From Macrotis lagotis (taxonomy: Eukaryota > Chordata > Mammalia > Peramelemorphia > Peramelidae), in assembly GCF_037893015.1 (NCBI RefSeq), contig NC_133658.1, positions 138,831,039 through 138,895,038 of the forward strand: a stretch of DNA of 64,000 bases, in the 5' to 3' direction. The notes below the pieces were generated by a model. It was not told the origin of the DNA. It ran no database searches and saw only the letters and a list, made by a program, of their open reading frames with translations. Of this stretch, positions 20,263 through 31,469 are shown piece after piece. The position numbers and the translations under genes are program-made. The number at the start of each line of letters is the position of its first letter. Positions within the stretch are counted from its first letter, which is position 1.

Positions 20263-20709
20263 TTTTAAAAAGAATAAGCATGTCCTACATCTGCATAGCA
20301 AAATCAATCATCTTCTAACCAAATTAGACCATGTTTCAAGTCTCATCCAGCTGCCCGTTCTAGTCATCTTATCACCATCTGCTTTGCCATAGTGTCCTTT
20401 AAACCACATTTCCTGTGTGAATCTATTTATCTTTGGAACTCCCACCCTCCTTATTAATGAGTGAATGAGCACAAATATTCAGCCAGATCCAATTCCAACC
20501 ATATCTTATATCCTAATCCAACCATTCATCTTGACTATTTTCTGGTCAAGTCTTGAACAAGGAACAAGAATCAAATCAATCCTACTTTTTGCATCTGAAA
20601 AGGACATATTAATTGACTTCCCAATAACTTCATTCATCATCCCTATAAGTTTCCAGACTAAAATAGCTTTCCTTGGTTACCATCTGCTTATTGGCATTGT
20701 AATTACTGG
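20263..20709. other. No recognisable feature
   Basis: Non-coding sequence. The 83-codon frame at 20465-20716 is hydrophobic and AT-driven, with no motif I recognise. Confidence 0.4.
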
Positions 20710-20800
20710 ATTGTGAAATCATTGAGGGCAGAAACTTTGTTGTTGAATTTATTTTTTCTAGCACTTAGCATGTCTCCTGGGAACATAGTTTTTCATTCAT
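20710..20800 (+). mobile_element. L2 3' tail
   Basis: 'TGTGAAATCATTGAGGGCAG' followed by 'CTAGCACTTAGCATGTCTCC' fits the end of an L2 3'UTR. Confidence 0.55.
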
Positions 20801-20944
20801 TTATTCTAAGTATCTTTATTCTGATGTCTATCTCATACTCAACATGTCCAAAACATGTCCACATTATATTTTCCCCTAAAACCCTCTTCTCCTTCAAATT
20901 TCCCATGTTTTGCAAAGGGTATCACCATCCCTCTAGTCAACCTC

Positions 20945-21115
20945 AGAGATAGATTTGGTGTCGGAAGGGATATAGAGTCCTTAGACATGAGTAAACTGAA
21001 GAAAAAGTAGTTTGATTTGTCCAGGTTCACACAGCTAGTAAAGGTCTGAGGCAGAATTCAAACTCAGGCCTTCCTAACTCAAGATCTATCACTTCTTTAT
21101 GACTTCATCCCTGAT
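20945..21115 (-). repeat. MIR-like remnant
   Basis: 'CACACAGCTAGTAAAGGTCT' and 'TTCAAACTCAGGCCTTCCTA' are the reversed core of a MIR-like SINE, preceded by a diverged 'gagtaaactgaag' segment. Confidence 0.6.
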
Positions 21116-21178
21116 TCTTCCCTCCCCTCTCTGTACCATTTCTAAAACATTGCCATTTTTTAATTCTATCTCTACAAC

Positions 21179-21183
<5 letters not shown>

Positions 21184-21235
<52 letters not shown>

Positions 21236-21265
21236 GCACACACATGTGTGTGCATGTGTGTGTAT
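21184..21265. repeat. (AT)n tract joined to a 34-bp perfect palindrome
   Basis: An alternating AT tract of about 44 bases (21184-21227) runs into CA/TG sequence. That part forms a perfect 34-base palindrome (21228-21261) centred on CATG at 21243-21246. Both parts are prone to cruciform extrusion. Confidence 0.9.
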
Positions 21266-21479
21266 CTTTTCCCTCTAGTCCAGATATGTCCTCTCACAGT
21301 CCACAGTTCACATGTGGCACTAAAAGTTCATTCATGCAACATCATTACATTTTACTAATATACTTATTGGTAATATAGTCTACATTGTAGTCATAAATAA
21401 GAATTAAAATCTCTAAGTGACCCTTGACAAGCTTTTGTTGGGTGATACAGCCTAGAAGAGCTAAAAGGTTGAACATTCA

Positions 21480-21830
21480 TGCTCTTGTCCTTACCCTAAA
21501 TCAAGTATTTACCACTACTTGTCTAGACTATCAGAATAGTTTCCTTTTCACAGTCTCTTTCTTCTCCAATGCATCCTCCACAGAGGTGCTAAAATACTAT
21601 TCCTAAGATACAGATCTGGCTATGTCACTTCAATTAGTCAAAAATGTCTGGAGTTCCTTGGAAGTTTCCATGAGCTCACTCCCACATACCTTTCCAAGCT
21701 TATTTCATATTACTCCCTTCCATTCCCTTCACACTCCAGTCAAATTAACCTCATGCTCTACCCCAAAGTCAACAAAACCTTCTTATGTTCTCTTCTGCAG
21801 GCCTGGAGTAAACTAACCTTCAGATCTTGG
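21480..21830 (+). mobile_element. L2-type LINE C-terminal and 3' portion
   Basis: 'TTTCTTCTCCAATGCATCCT', 'GATCTGGCTATGTCACTTCA' and 'CATATTACTCCCTTCCATTC' correspond to the late ORF of L2-type LINEs in the sense orientation, diverged and with stops. Confidence 0.6.
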
Positions 21831-22435
21831 GTGCCAGCTTCTTTCCATTTTCAGTTCACTTGTCACTTCCTACTTAAAGGATTTCCAGATACCTGAACCC
21901 AGTTATTGTAGGAATCATAACAAAATCTCTTCTACCCTTGCCCAGTCTGCCCATTAACCATATCCAAAGAAGAGCCAGAGGGACTAGGAGGGGGCCTTCT
22001 CTCCCTACATTCCTGCCAATGCCCTCTTCCTTTTTAACCTCAGCTAGACATTGTCTGTACCATCTCCAACCCTGAGAAGGAAATCTCTGAGTCTTCAAAT
22101 CTTAGATCTACTTCCTACCTCCTAATGGTAATTGGCCAGGTTCTTTCAGCATTGCTTCAGTCCCTAGACATCACCACTCATATTGCTTAGATGAGCAGGG
22201 AGTTATCAACAAACCTTCTGGTATTATGGAAGACTATTTGGCCTTAACATTTTCCCTGACTCTACCAAACTGAGACCTATTAAATGTTATTGTGCACCCT
22301 CCTTTTATGACCTGCAGTTGCCTCAGTCTTACAATCTGACCTTCTACTATACCCTTGGGTCTGATAATCTAAATTGTAACTGAACCTCTTATGTGTACCA
22401 TCTAATCCAGTTACAAGTGAGCTCCTTAAGAGGGG
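21831..22435. other. No recognisable feature
   Basis: Non-coding sequence without a repeat I can assign. Short minus-strand frames (72-74 codons) match nothing recognisable. Confidence 0.4.
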
Positions 22436-25290
22436 CAGATTCAAGATAGCAGAATACAGATGAGAACTCACATGAACTCTTCCCCCAGACCCCTTCAAAT
22501 GCTATTTTAAAATGATTCTGAAATTCTAGAGAAGCAGAACCCACCAAAAGATGCAGTAAAACAATTTTCTAACCTAAGACTACTTGGATAGTCAGTAGGA
22601 CAAGTTTGTTGCACCAGAGTGAGAATGGAGTACAGTCTAATACAGGCTGCACAAGCACAGACCACACCCTGGAAAATCAGAAGCAGGCTTCAGGGGTGAC
22701 TGAATCTGTGGCATAAGTGGCATTTTCCAAATCCCTAAGCCCACAGATGATAAAGGAGTCAGAAAAAGATTTATAGGGGTTACTCTGCTGGCACCATGGA
22801 CAGAACTCCATTGCATTGATTATACTTGGATCTGGGGGTCAATCCTGGGTCTCAGACCCAGGGCAAGGAGGGATACTAGCACATGAGAGTTTTCAACCAC
22901 AGGGAAGCTGGGAACCTGGTCACAGTTTCAAAGAGGAAGAAAAGTGTTTGTGGTCACATAAACCAAAGTACAGTAAAAGAGAGTAGTAAACATGCCTCTT
23001 CCTAAATCATACTACCCTGAAAGAGCCAAAACTTATAGAACCCCCAAAATTACCTCTGAAAATAGCTGCACAAAAATCAAAGTTTAGCACAGTGCCCACT
23101 CCACTCTATAAGCAGAGTCTCACTTTGATATAGAATTAAAAGCCAAGGGATAGGCTAGAAAATCAGAAAATAGTAGAAAAAGATTCCCAACTATAGAATG
23201 CTACTATGGTGACAGGAAAGATCAAAACACAAACTCAGAAGACAACAAAGTCAAAATTTCTCCATCTAAAGTCTCAAAGAAAATATGAATTAGCCTTGGA
23301 CCATGGAAGAACTCAAAAAGGATTTCAAAAATCAAGAGAGGTAAAGGAAATACTGAGAATAGAAATGAGAATGATGTAAGAAGATAATGAAAAGGAGTCA
23401 ACAGCTTAGCATAGGACACACATACACACACACAATATTGAATATCACATTAAAAAACAGAATGGAAAAAGAGTCACAAAAAATACAATTAAGAGAATAA
23501 TTTCATGAAAACTAGAAATGGCCAAATGGAAAAAGAAGTATAAAAATCCATTGAAGAAAAGAATTCTTTAATAAGTAGAATTGACCAAATGGAAAACTAG
23601 GTACAAAAACTCAATAAAGAAAAATTAGAATTAACTGAATAGAAGTTAATAATTTCATGAGAAATAAAGATATAATGAAACAAGATCAAAAGGATGAAAA
23701 GATAGAAAAATATGAAATAGTTCATTGAAAAAAACTGACCCGGAAAATAGATCCAGAAGAGATAATTTAAGAATCACTGATTACTTGAAAGCCATGATCA
23801 AAAAAGAGGCTAGAAATTATCTTAAAAGAAACTATCAAGGAAAACTTCCCTGATATTCTAGATCTAGAGATTAAAATAGAAACTAAAAGAATCCATTAAT
23901 CACCTCCTGAGAGCCCAAGGAATATTATAGCCAAATTCTAGAACTCCAGGTCAAGGAGAAAATACTGCAAGGAGCCAAAAAAGAAATGTTCAATTTTCCT
24001 GGAACTACTATCAAAATAACATTTTTAGCAATTTCTACATTAAAGGAGCAGAAGACCAGGAATGTGATATTCCAGAATGCAGAAGACAGGATTACAACCA
24101 AGAATCACCTACCCAGTAAAACTGAGTATAGTCTTTCATGGAGAAAAAATGGAAAGTCTATATAAAATAGAGGACTTTCAAGCATTCCTGATGAAAAGAC
24201 TAGAACTGAATAGAAAATCTGATCTTCAAATACAAGATTCAAAAGAAGCATAAAAAGAGAAATAGGAAAGAAAAAGCATAATGGATTCAATAAAGTTAAA
24301 CTGCTTACATCCCAACTTGGGAAGATCATACTTGTAACTCCCAAAACCTTTATTGTCATTAGGGCAGTTAGAAGGAATATATATGAATAGGAAGCACAGG
24401 TGTGAGTTGCATGTCATGGTATGATTATCTTAAAAAAAGTAAAATTGAGGAATGAGAAAGAAGAATGCACTGGAAGAAACAGAAAGGGAGAAGTAGAATG
24501 GGGTAAATTATCTGATATAAAAGAGGCAAGAAAAAACTGTTCCAATGGAGGATAAAATGGGGAAAGAGGAACATATGACCCTAACTCATCAGAATTGACT
24601 CAATAGAGGAATTATATATATATTATATGTACTCAGTTGTGTATATACAGAAAAGTAGGAGGGAAAGGGGAAGGAGTGTTGGGTGCTGATATAGAAGGAA
24701 AGGTAAATTTGGGGGAGGTAAAACTAAGAAGCAAAACACCTTTGAGAATGGTAAGGGTAAAAAGAAGAGGGAGTAGGATAAAGAAGGTTAAAATAGAATG
24801 GAGGGAAATACATAATTGATAATCATTACTGGGAGAAAGAAATTTTTATAGAGAGTTTCACTTATAGACTTCATTTCTTAAACATAAAGGAAAACAGTCA
24901 AATTTATAGAAATGAAAGTCATCATTCAATTGATAAATGATCAGATGAATGAATAAGCAGATTTCAAAGTCATCAAAGTTATCTACAGTCATCACTATTG
25001 CTTAAAGAAATGCACAGTAACACAACTCTGATCTACCACCACACACCTATCAGATTGGTCAATGACAGAAAAGAAAAATGGCAAATGTTGGTTATGGGAA
25101 AATTAAAATATTAATGTAGTATATTTTTCATGACTACACAAATATAACCTTTGTCAAATTGTTTGCCTTCTCAATGGGAAGGGGGCAAAGGAGGGAAAGA
25201 ATTTTGAATTCAAAATTTGAAAAAAAGTGTTAAAATTGTTTTTTACATTAATTGGAGAAAAATAAAATATTAAATTAATAAAAATAATGT
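22436..25290 (+). mobile_element. HAL1-like L1 derivative (ORF1 kept, ORF2 mostly missing)
   Basis: The element starts 'GGGGCAGATTCAAGATAGCA', as marsupial L1 5' ends do. It carries a decayed ORF1 region (about 23300-24250; 'ATTCCAGAATGCAGAAGACA', 'CCCAGTAAAACTGAGTATAG') and the inter-ORF region. It then reaches the ORF2 start ('GGAGGGAAATACATAATTGA', 24800). About 40 bases later, near 24832, it is already in the far 3' part of ORF2 ('CATTCAATTGATAAATGATC', 'CACACACCTATCAGATTGGT'). It ends in an A-rich 3'UTR. So roughly 3 kb of ORF2, with most of the endonuclease and the whole reverse transcriptase core, is absent. HAL1 ('half L1') elements have this plan. I found no flanking duplication. Confidence 0.75.
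23290..24255 (+). pseudogene. L1-type ORF1 of the HAL1-like element, decayed
   Basis: The region corresponds to the coiled-coil and RNA-binding parts of L1 ORF1. The A-rich, Lys/Glu-rich first half has repeated 'GAATTGACCAAATGGAAAA' units. The second half shows 'AGAATCACTGATTACTTGAA', 'CATTAATCACCTCCTGAGAG' and 'GTCAAGGAGAAAATACTGCA', counterparts of RIIGL, IHQSPPE and VKEKILQ. Stops are frequent in all frames. The boundaries are estimates. Confidence 0.6.
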
Positions 25291-25580
25291 AGGCACTGTC
25301 TTGATTTTCATTTGGTATCTCTAGTGCTTAGCACTACAAAGTATATAGTAAACACTTAATAAATAAATACTTTCCCACCCATCCATCTATCTTCCCCCGT
25401 TACTGGTATTCTCTGTTTCTTCAAATTACACTATAGTTACTTATCTTTGTATATACTGTATCATACCTCCCAACCCTAGAAAAATGTAGACTCCTTGAGA
25501 GACTACAATGATGTCTTTGAATCCCTGGCTCTTACCATAGTACCTGGTAAACAGTAGATAACTAATAAATATTTATTTGA
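25291..25580 (+). mobile_element. Two L2 3' tails in tandem
   Basis: Two successive L2 ends: 'CTAGTGCTTAGCACTACAAA...AACACTTAATAAATAAATAC' (to about 25370) and 'GTAGACTCCTTGAGAGACTA...GGTAAACAGTAGATAACTAA' (25440-25580). Confidence 0.65.
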
Positions 25581-25734
25581 GGTGAGACTTAAAATTAGAT
25601 TTTCTTTGTACCCTAGTAACTAATCCCTTCTGGAATCTGAAATAGATTGACCTTATAACAAAATCTAGCCTTAAATGAAGAAAGTATTATTTAGATGTTT
25701 GCAATAATTTGTAAAGGCTACACTGATTAATCAC

Positions 25735-25917
25735 TGCATCCAATACAACATACACTTATTAAACATCTACTGTGTGCAGAGATCATTGTGCTTCATACTG
25801 GAGATAAATACAAGGTTTAAATAAGGTGTGATTTCTGCTCTCAAGGAGCTTATTAACTAGGAGAGTGATCAGATACTGAGGGAGAGAGAGAGTGAGAGCG
25901 AGAGCGAGAGCGAGAGC

Positions 25918-25958
<41 letters not shown>

Positions 25959-26120
25959 GGATAGCTACAGTTAGCTACATTATACAATACTAACCAATAA
26001 TTGCATCAAGCTGGTTTTACAATATGCTGAGCAAGATATGAAGACTAAAATCATCACCATTCTTGGAATAAGGAAAGACTTCCTGGAGGAGGTGGCATTA
26101 GGGTTCACATTTAAAGGTCA
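25735..26120 (-). mobile_element. L2 3' portion, antisense, with a GA microsatellite inside
   Basis: 'CACTTATTAAACATCTACTG', 'GAGATAAATACAAGGTTTAA', 'CTCTCAAGGAGCTTATTAAC' and, beyond the microsatellite, 'AAGACTTCCTGGAGGAGGTG' are the complement of L2 3' sequence. Confidence 0.7.
25880..25953 (+). repeat. (GA)n microsatellite with GAGAGC variants
   Basis: The array is GA-rich with a block of GAGAGC repeats near 25896-25918, then about 15 pure GA units. It lies inside an antisense L2. Confidence 0.95.
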
Positions 26121-26214
26121 GACATGGCAATGTTTCTGGAATTGAATATTGTCTGGATAGAGGTGACAGCTCTGCTGAATTCTTCTCTAATCACTTCACA
26201 TATAGGATATTAGA

Positions 26215-26370
26215 TCCAGTAAAGTAGTGCAGTGAATAGAACACTGGACCAGGAGTCAAATGAGTTTAAATCTTGCTTCAGACATTTACTAGCTATGTTA
26301 CCCTAGAAAATATTTGTAAAGTGTTTCTCAAATCTTACAATGCTATATAAATGTTAATTAATAGTAGTTG
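26215..26370 (+). repeat. MIR (CORE-SINE)
   Basis: 'GTAGTGCAGTGAATAGAACA', 'CATTTACTAGCTATGTTACC' and 'GTAAAGTGTTTCTCAAATCT' follow the MIR order in sense orientation. Confidence 0.7.
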
Positions 26371-26619
26371 TAGCAGTGGTATAATTTAGGAAGGAGTTTG
26401 ATAAATGAAAACACATCTAAGAGAGGAAAACCAGTATAGTAAAGGGACTATAAGCTAGGAATCAATGTAATTACTATAGTCTCCATCTTATATATGAGGA
26501 ATCAATTTAAGAATCAATTATAGAATCATATAAGATAGACTGAAAATTCTGGTTGGCTTCTGGGGTGGGGGAACTAAGATCAACACAGAAGAGATGAATG
26601 GAAGACCAATGGATGGAAG

Positions 26620-26850
26620 ACTAATGCAGAAAAGAAGCAGATTTCAACTCAGTGTCAAAGAAAAAATCTTCCTAATACTCAGGACTATTCAAATTTCACA
26701 GGTTTCCTGAAGAGTTAGGCAAGTGCCCATCATTGAGCATCTTCAAGCAAAGGCTAGAATGTAGTAGCAGAGATTCTTGCCCAGGTATAAATTGGTTTAG
26801 ATGATCTCTGTGATCCCTCCCATCTCTGAGACATCAAGGTTTTATAGTAG
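26620..26850 (+). mobile_element. L3/CR1-type LINE C-terminal fragment
   Basis: 'AGCAGATTTCAACTCAGTGT', 'TCTTCAAGCAAAGGCTAGAA' and 'TTGGTTTAGATGATCTCTGT' match the end of a CR1-like ORF and the start of its 3'UTR. Confidence 0.6.
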
Positions 26851-28440
26851 AGGATGCTGGGAGGGAACGACAGATAGACTCAGGATGTTAAAGAAGAAAC
26901 AAAACCAATGAGTTTAGGTCTGTTAGGCAATCTATACAAAGAGATTTCAGAAGCACTGAAGAATCCTCCCAGACTCCCGAAATACCTCCAAACTTAGTAG
27001 TGACCTAGATTACACAATTAGAGATTGATTCCTTTGGTTAAACGTTTTTGTCCCCTGCTAAAATGCAAATTCCTCTATTTGAGGTAGAACTTTAAGCTGT
27101 TACCAGTCATTTAGACCATAGTGTGAACGGTTCTTTCCTTAGAACCAGTTTTGATAGTGAATGGAATGGGGAGAAACTGAGTACCATAGAATGAAGGGTG
27201 GGAAGGAATGGTGTAGGATACCAGAGCTGCTCATATTTCAAAATATTGCATTGCATTATAATAGCACATTTATAGTTGTTTCTCTCAAGCAACCCCATGA
27301 GATATACAGTAGAAGTTTTATTGTTCTTATTTTCAGAGATGATGATAAGAAGCTCAGAGTTATTAAGGGACTCAACCCTGGACACACAGTTAGTGAGTGT
27401 CAGAACCAGGCTTCAAACACAGGTTTTTGAACATCAAATCCAAGAAAATTTCTGCTATATTGTGCTCAACACAAACATCCCCTTACTTTTTAATATCCCT
27501 CTCCCTCACAAGGGTTGGTCCTAGAAAGGCATGAAAGAAAAACTTTTGCCATCATTTTGATTAAAAAAAAACGGAAAACCTTTTACCTTCTGCCTTTTTA
27601 CACTCTTCTTTGGATATTGTTCTCTTTGCCCATGTCTCTGGGTACTGCTCATTCCTTTTCTTCAATAAAAAGTGCCAGACCTGAGGAGGCAAGCTCACTA
27701 CCTCCTCTTCTTCTTGTCTTGTCTCATTCAAAACTGGCAGTTTCTCTTCCCCTCTCTCCTCCCCACATTGTTTCTCTCTTCCTATAAAATATCCTGTGAC
27801 ACTTCATGCAAAGAATCTCATACACAAATCAATTGCAATCAGTTGTATTTCTCTCTTGATGTTAAAAGACTGTAAAGGAAAATGCACTGGTGTCAAACAC
27901 CCTGTTTTGATACTAAATCAACTCCCCATAGTTGTTAGAATTTCTGCACAAATTGAGCTGGGTCCTCCAGAGACCAGATTTACCAGCATAAATTCCAGGT
28001 TTGAAGGGGCTGTCTAGTTGGATTAGGGAAAATAGCTGTTTCATTGACTTGGTTTTCTGGGACGCAGTTTTGACTCTGACTTCAGGTCATAAGGAGATGA
28101 TACAGCATGTTCTCTGTCACCTGTTCTCTGATCATACAGTCTGATCTCTATTGAGGAACTCACCTGTTCAGAAGGCATAGCAAAGGACTCAAGCTATAAT
28201 TAGGCATTTTTTCACCTGGACAAAGTACCACACTAAATCATTCCCAGAGTAAGTAGCACATAGTACATGATCAGTGAAGGAAACAGAGAGGACACTGCCT
28301 TATGGAAGGCAAAGGAAGAAAGACAGAAATATGGAATGATTGGGAGTAGAGAAGGAATATACAAAAGCTTGGGAAGAACTCACTCTGGCCATCTGGTAAC
28401 TTCCTGTTTTAATTAATTATCTTTGCTAACTAGGTACTAA
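26851..28440. other. Mostly unassigned sequence
   Basis: No gene is recognisable. A MIR-like antisense remnant lies at about 27225-27430 ('CACACAGTTAGTGAGTGTCA', 'AACCAGGCTTCAAACACAGG'). The overlapping 73-92-codon frames between 27107 and 28017 have no domain I recognise. The part from about 28000 to 28440 is non-repetitive. Confidence 0.45.
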
Positions 28441-28441
28441 G

Positions 28442-28464
28442 TTCTGTTTTGTTTTGTTTTGTTT
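28442..28464 (+). repeat. (GTTTT)n microsatellite
   Basis: Four units of GTTTT, with no tail of a mobile element attached. Confidence 0.9.
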
Positions 28465-28559
28465 TTTCCTTATGATCCTGAAATTTGTGAAGGTTATCAG
28501 CATTCTCTAAATTTGGTACCCAGGTGGAAAGCCCAATTAACCATATTCTATTCATGAGA

Positions 28560-28960
28560 TTGTGAAATAAGAGAATTGGGAGGAATCTTCCAGGTCATCT
28601 AGTTGAACAATTTCATTTTACATCTGAGGAAACTGAATCCAGTAGAGGGGAAGTGATTTAACCAATAGCTAGTAGTAGAGCCAAAATTCTAGCCTATTTG
28701 TTCTTAATCAAGTCCAAGCTAAAAAGATCCAGATGAGTTTCATGCTCTTGGTATAATGCAGTGACTCACATTTCTCTAACACCTGATATTGATAAAATAT
28801 TTTATAAATAGCAGCATTTATAAAATATACAGCATAACAATCCTAGGAATCAATGCAATTAATATAGTCTCTATTTTATAGATGAGCAATCATCTTAACT
28901 TGCCCAAAGTCATAAAAAGGCCAGGAGTGAAATTCAAGTCTCTTCTGATTCTCTGACTCT
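28560..28960 (-). repeat. Two MIR-like remnants
   Basis: The first (about 28560-28700) has 'TTTTACATCTGAGGAAACTG'. The second (about 28770-28960) has the reversed MIR core 'ATTTTATAGATGAGCAATCA', 'TTAACTTGCCCAAAGTCATA' and 'AATTCAAGTCTCTTCTGATT'. Confidence 0.6.
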
Positions 28961-29201
28961 CAAATTCTCTAGATTCTAGACTTTTCCCCTATACTACATT
29001 GCTACCATTGACTCATGTACTCCCTATGCACTTAAAGAGAATTTATGGATGATGGTCTTTGGAATTATGACTGAGGACACCTCCTTTGACTTTCCCAAAA
29101 AAGTTCTTCTGGGATGATTTGAACACAGACCTTCTACTCCAAATCTTTATCTCCATCATGCCTCAGTGCTTTTCAGTAATGCTGATAGCAATATGCTTCT
29201 T

Positions 29202-29356
29202 TTTAAAATTATTTTTATTTATTTAAAGCAATGGGGTTAAGTGACTTACCCAAGATCACACAGCTAGGCAATTCTTATGAGTCTGAGGCTGCTTTTGAAT
29301 TCAGGTCCTCCTGACTCCAGGACTGGAGCTCTATCCACTGCACCACCTAGCTGCCC
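29202..29356 (-). repeat. tRNA-derived SINE, antisense, with target duplication
   Basis: The tail complement 'TTATTTTTATTTATTTAAAG' differs from the 'TTTTTGCAAGG' type at 18047 and 36134, so this is a sister subfamily (shared with 54513-54672). The duplication TAGCAATATGCTTCTT occurs at 29186-29201 and 29357-29372. Confidence 0.92.
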
Positions 29357-29544
29357 TAGCAATATGCTTCTTAATTCTACCCATGTCAGACTGGAGAAAA
29401 GTCTCATGTAACCCAACAACACTATCAGTCCATTGAATATAATATCACCCTCAATCTAATTCTATCTTGAACTGTTGTCTGTATGTATTTCTTACATATG
29501 AATCTTGACTTCTCAACTAGACTGTCAATTCTATTTTCAAAGCC

Positions 29545-29740
29545 TAGTAGTGCGTAATGTGAAGAAATTGCAATTGGAAGATGTGAGTTTAAACCCCATC
29601 TCTGACATTTACTAAGTATATGAACCTGGGCAAATCATTTAGAACCCATAAGACTCAGTTTCTTCATCTGTTAAATTAAGGAGTTGGACTAAAAGACATT
29701 CAAGGTCCTTTTCAGTTCTTGGTCTATAATTCGATGATTA
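29545..29740 (+). repeat. MIR (CORE-SINE)
   Basis: 'GACATTTACTAAGTATATGA', 'ACCTGGGCAAATCATTTAGA', 'CTCAGTTTCTTCATCTGTTA', and a tail of the 'ggtccttttcagttctt' type. Confidence 0.7.
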
Positions 29741-30239
29741 GGGTCGCTTTAGGCTCTAAATCCCTGATATTAAATATATTTAAATGCCTTCTAGCTCTCA
29801 TGGAAAGAAGGACTGCCCAGTCTCCTCCCCCAGGATCCCATTCTACTGTACTTCAGTACCATGAAGGAAAGCTTATTTAGAAGTGGTGCTTACTTTCAAA
29901 GCAGGGAAAAGAGAGAGAAGGTAAAACATGCCAAGTTTCCTAAGGAGAAATAACAGAAAAATGCTAATTCTTCAGATAGCTTAATTTGATTAGGACAAGG
30001 TCTTGCGATGTCTGTGAAATGCACAGAGGTGTAAGTTATATTATCTGGAGTATAGATACCTGGATTCTAGTACTGACCTTGCCACCTAACTAACCAAGAT
30101 CCTTAAAAAATGGATTCATCTGTCAATACCTACCTGTGTTTCACTTAGAATATAAGAGAAAATTCATAAGGTTTGAATGGTGTGCAGACATCCCAGGAAT
30201 TTAGTGACCACATTATGCCACAATGACAATTCCCTTACT
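29741..30239. other. No recognisable feature
   Basis: Non-coding sequence, apparently non-repetitive, without marked motif clusters. Confidence 0.4.
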
Positions 30240-30680
30240 GCCCTGGATCAGAGAAGCAGCATGAGGCAGAAAAGTTAAAAGATCTGGGCTCTGATATTCC
30301 TAGCTCTAAGTTGTCACTGTACAGTCATGTTCTATTCTTTGTGACCCCCATTTTAGGGTTTTCTTGGCAAAGAAATGGAATGGTTTGCCATTTCCTTCTC
30401 CATCTCATTTTACAGATGAGGAAACTGAAGCCAATAGGGCTTACTTAAATGACTTACTCAGGGTCACAGTCTAAGGGTCCAATCTAAGTCTTTCTAACTC
30501 AGGACCAAGACTGTGCTGCCTAGCTAGCTGTAAGATCTGCAGACAAGTCATTTAACCCCCCTTAGGCTCAGTTTCCTCATCTGTAAAATGAGTCTAATAA
30601 TACTTGCACAACCAACTTTACAGGGTCAGAAAAGTTCTTTTTAAACCTATAAGTGCTGTAACAAATGTGGGATTTTATGA
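30240..30680 (+). repeat. MIR (CORE-SINE) split by a younger SINE
   Basis: The head 'GATCTGGGCTCTGATATTCC' ends at about 30310. The body resumes at 30525 with 'ACAAGTCATTTAACCCCCCT', 'GGCTCAGTTTCCTCATCTGT' and 'AAAATGAG'. The gap is the SINE at 30311-30524. Confidence 0.8.
30311..30524 (-). repeat. MAR1-type SINE nested in MIR
   Basis: Antisense copy: 'TTGGCAAAGAAATGGAATGG', 'TTTGCCATTTCCTTCTCCAT', ending 'GACTGTGCTGCCTAGC'. Flanked by TAGCTCTAAG (30301-30310) and TAGCTGTAAG (30525-30534), a 9/10 duplication. Confidence 0.85.
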
Positions 30681-31283
30681 TGCATGATAGCACTGTATTT
30701 ATTATCATCCTTGTCAGCTAGCTAGACTCCTTGGATTATCCAGATCATAACTCAATTTGTGACATTTCTTTCAGTTGTGTCCACTTAGCCAGAGTGAACT
30801 GAGATAACTGTAATTCAGTCAGAAGAAAAATTTATTTTTAAAGCTTAGCTATTTTACATAGGCTAAAAAGACTGCAGCAAGAAAGAACAATTAGAAAATT
30901 AATCAGAGTTTTCTATAAATTTCAACTGCAAAAGAAAATCCTTTTCTAGATTAAGTAAGATTTTATAGTTTGATTATAAAAATCAGAAGTAATAAATATT
31001 GTCTGTGCCTGTGTCCTTTTTGAGAAATGAATCTGTGTTCATCTTTTGAAAACACCTATGGAAATTCAACAGCATTATTATTATTTATTTACACACTTAA
31101 ATGAAGGTAGATGAATTTAGTTCAAACACTTTAAAAGTTTATAATAGAAGTATAAATAATGCCCTATTTAATTCATTTTCTAACTGTTCTTAACTCTTTT
31201 TGACTTTATCCTAGTTTGTCTTTCATGTTTATATCTACACAGTGACACAATGAAGAATTGAATAGTAAAAAAAATACAATCAT
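30681..31283. other. AT-rich unassigned sequence
   Basis: No gene or assignable repeat. The stretch from about 30820 to 31100 is non-repetitive and AT-rich and could hold a conserved element, but shows no strong motif cluster. Confidence 0.4.
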
Positions 31284-31418
31284 GAGGCAGCTAGGTAGCA
31301 CAGTGGATAGTACACCGGCCCTGGAGTCAGGAGTCCCTGAGTTCAAATCCGACCTCAGACATTTAATAATTGCCTAGCTGTGTGGCCTTGGGCAAGCCAC
31401 TTAAATCCATTGCCTTGT
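31284..31418 (+). repeat. tRNA-derived SINE with near-perfect target duplication
   Basis: 'GAGGCAGCTAGGTAGCACAG', 'GAGTTCAAATCCGACCTCAG' and 'GTGGCCTTGGGCAAGCCACT'. Flanks are AAAATACAATCAT (31271-31283) and AAAATAAAATCAT (31419-31431). Confidence 0.9.
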
Positions 31419-31469
31419 AAAATAAAATCATTCAGGTATTTTGCCTAAAAAAATAACAATAGCAGATAT

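Noticed and set aside
20465..20716. 83-codon hydrophobic frame
   Set aside because: AT-driven composition, no signal or family, next to L2 debris.
27107..28017. Several overlapping frames of 67-92 codons
   Set aside because: Frames on both strands overlap each other and a MIR remnant; none has a recognisable domain or splice structure.
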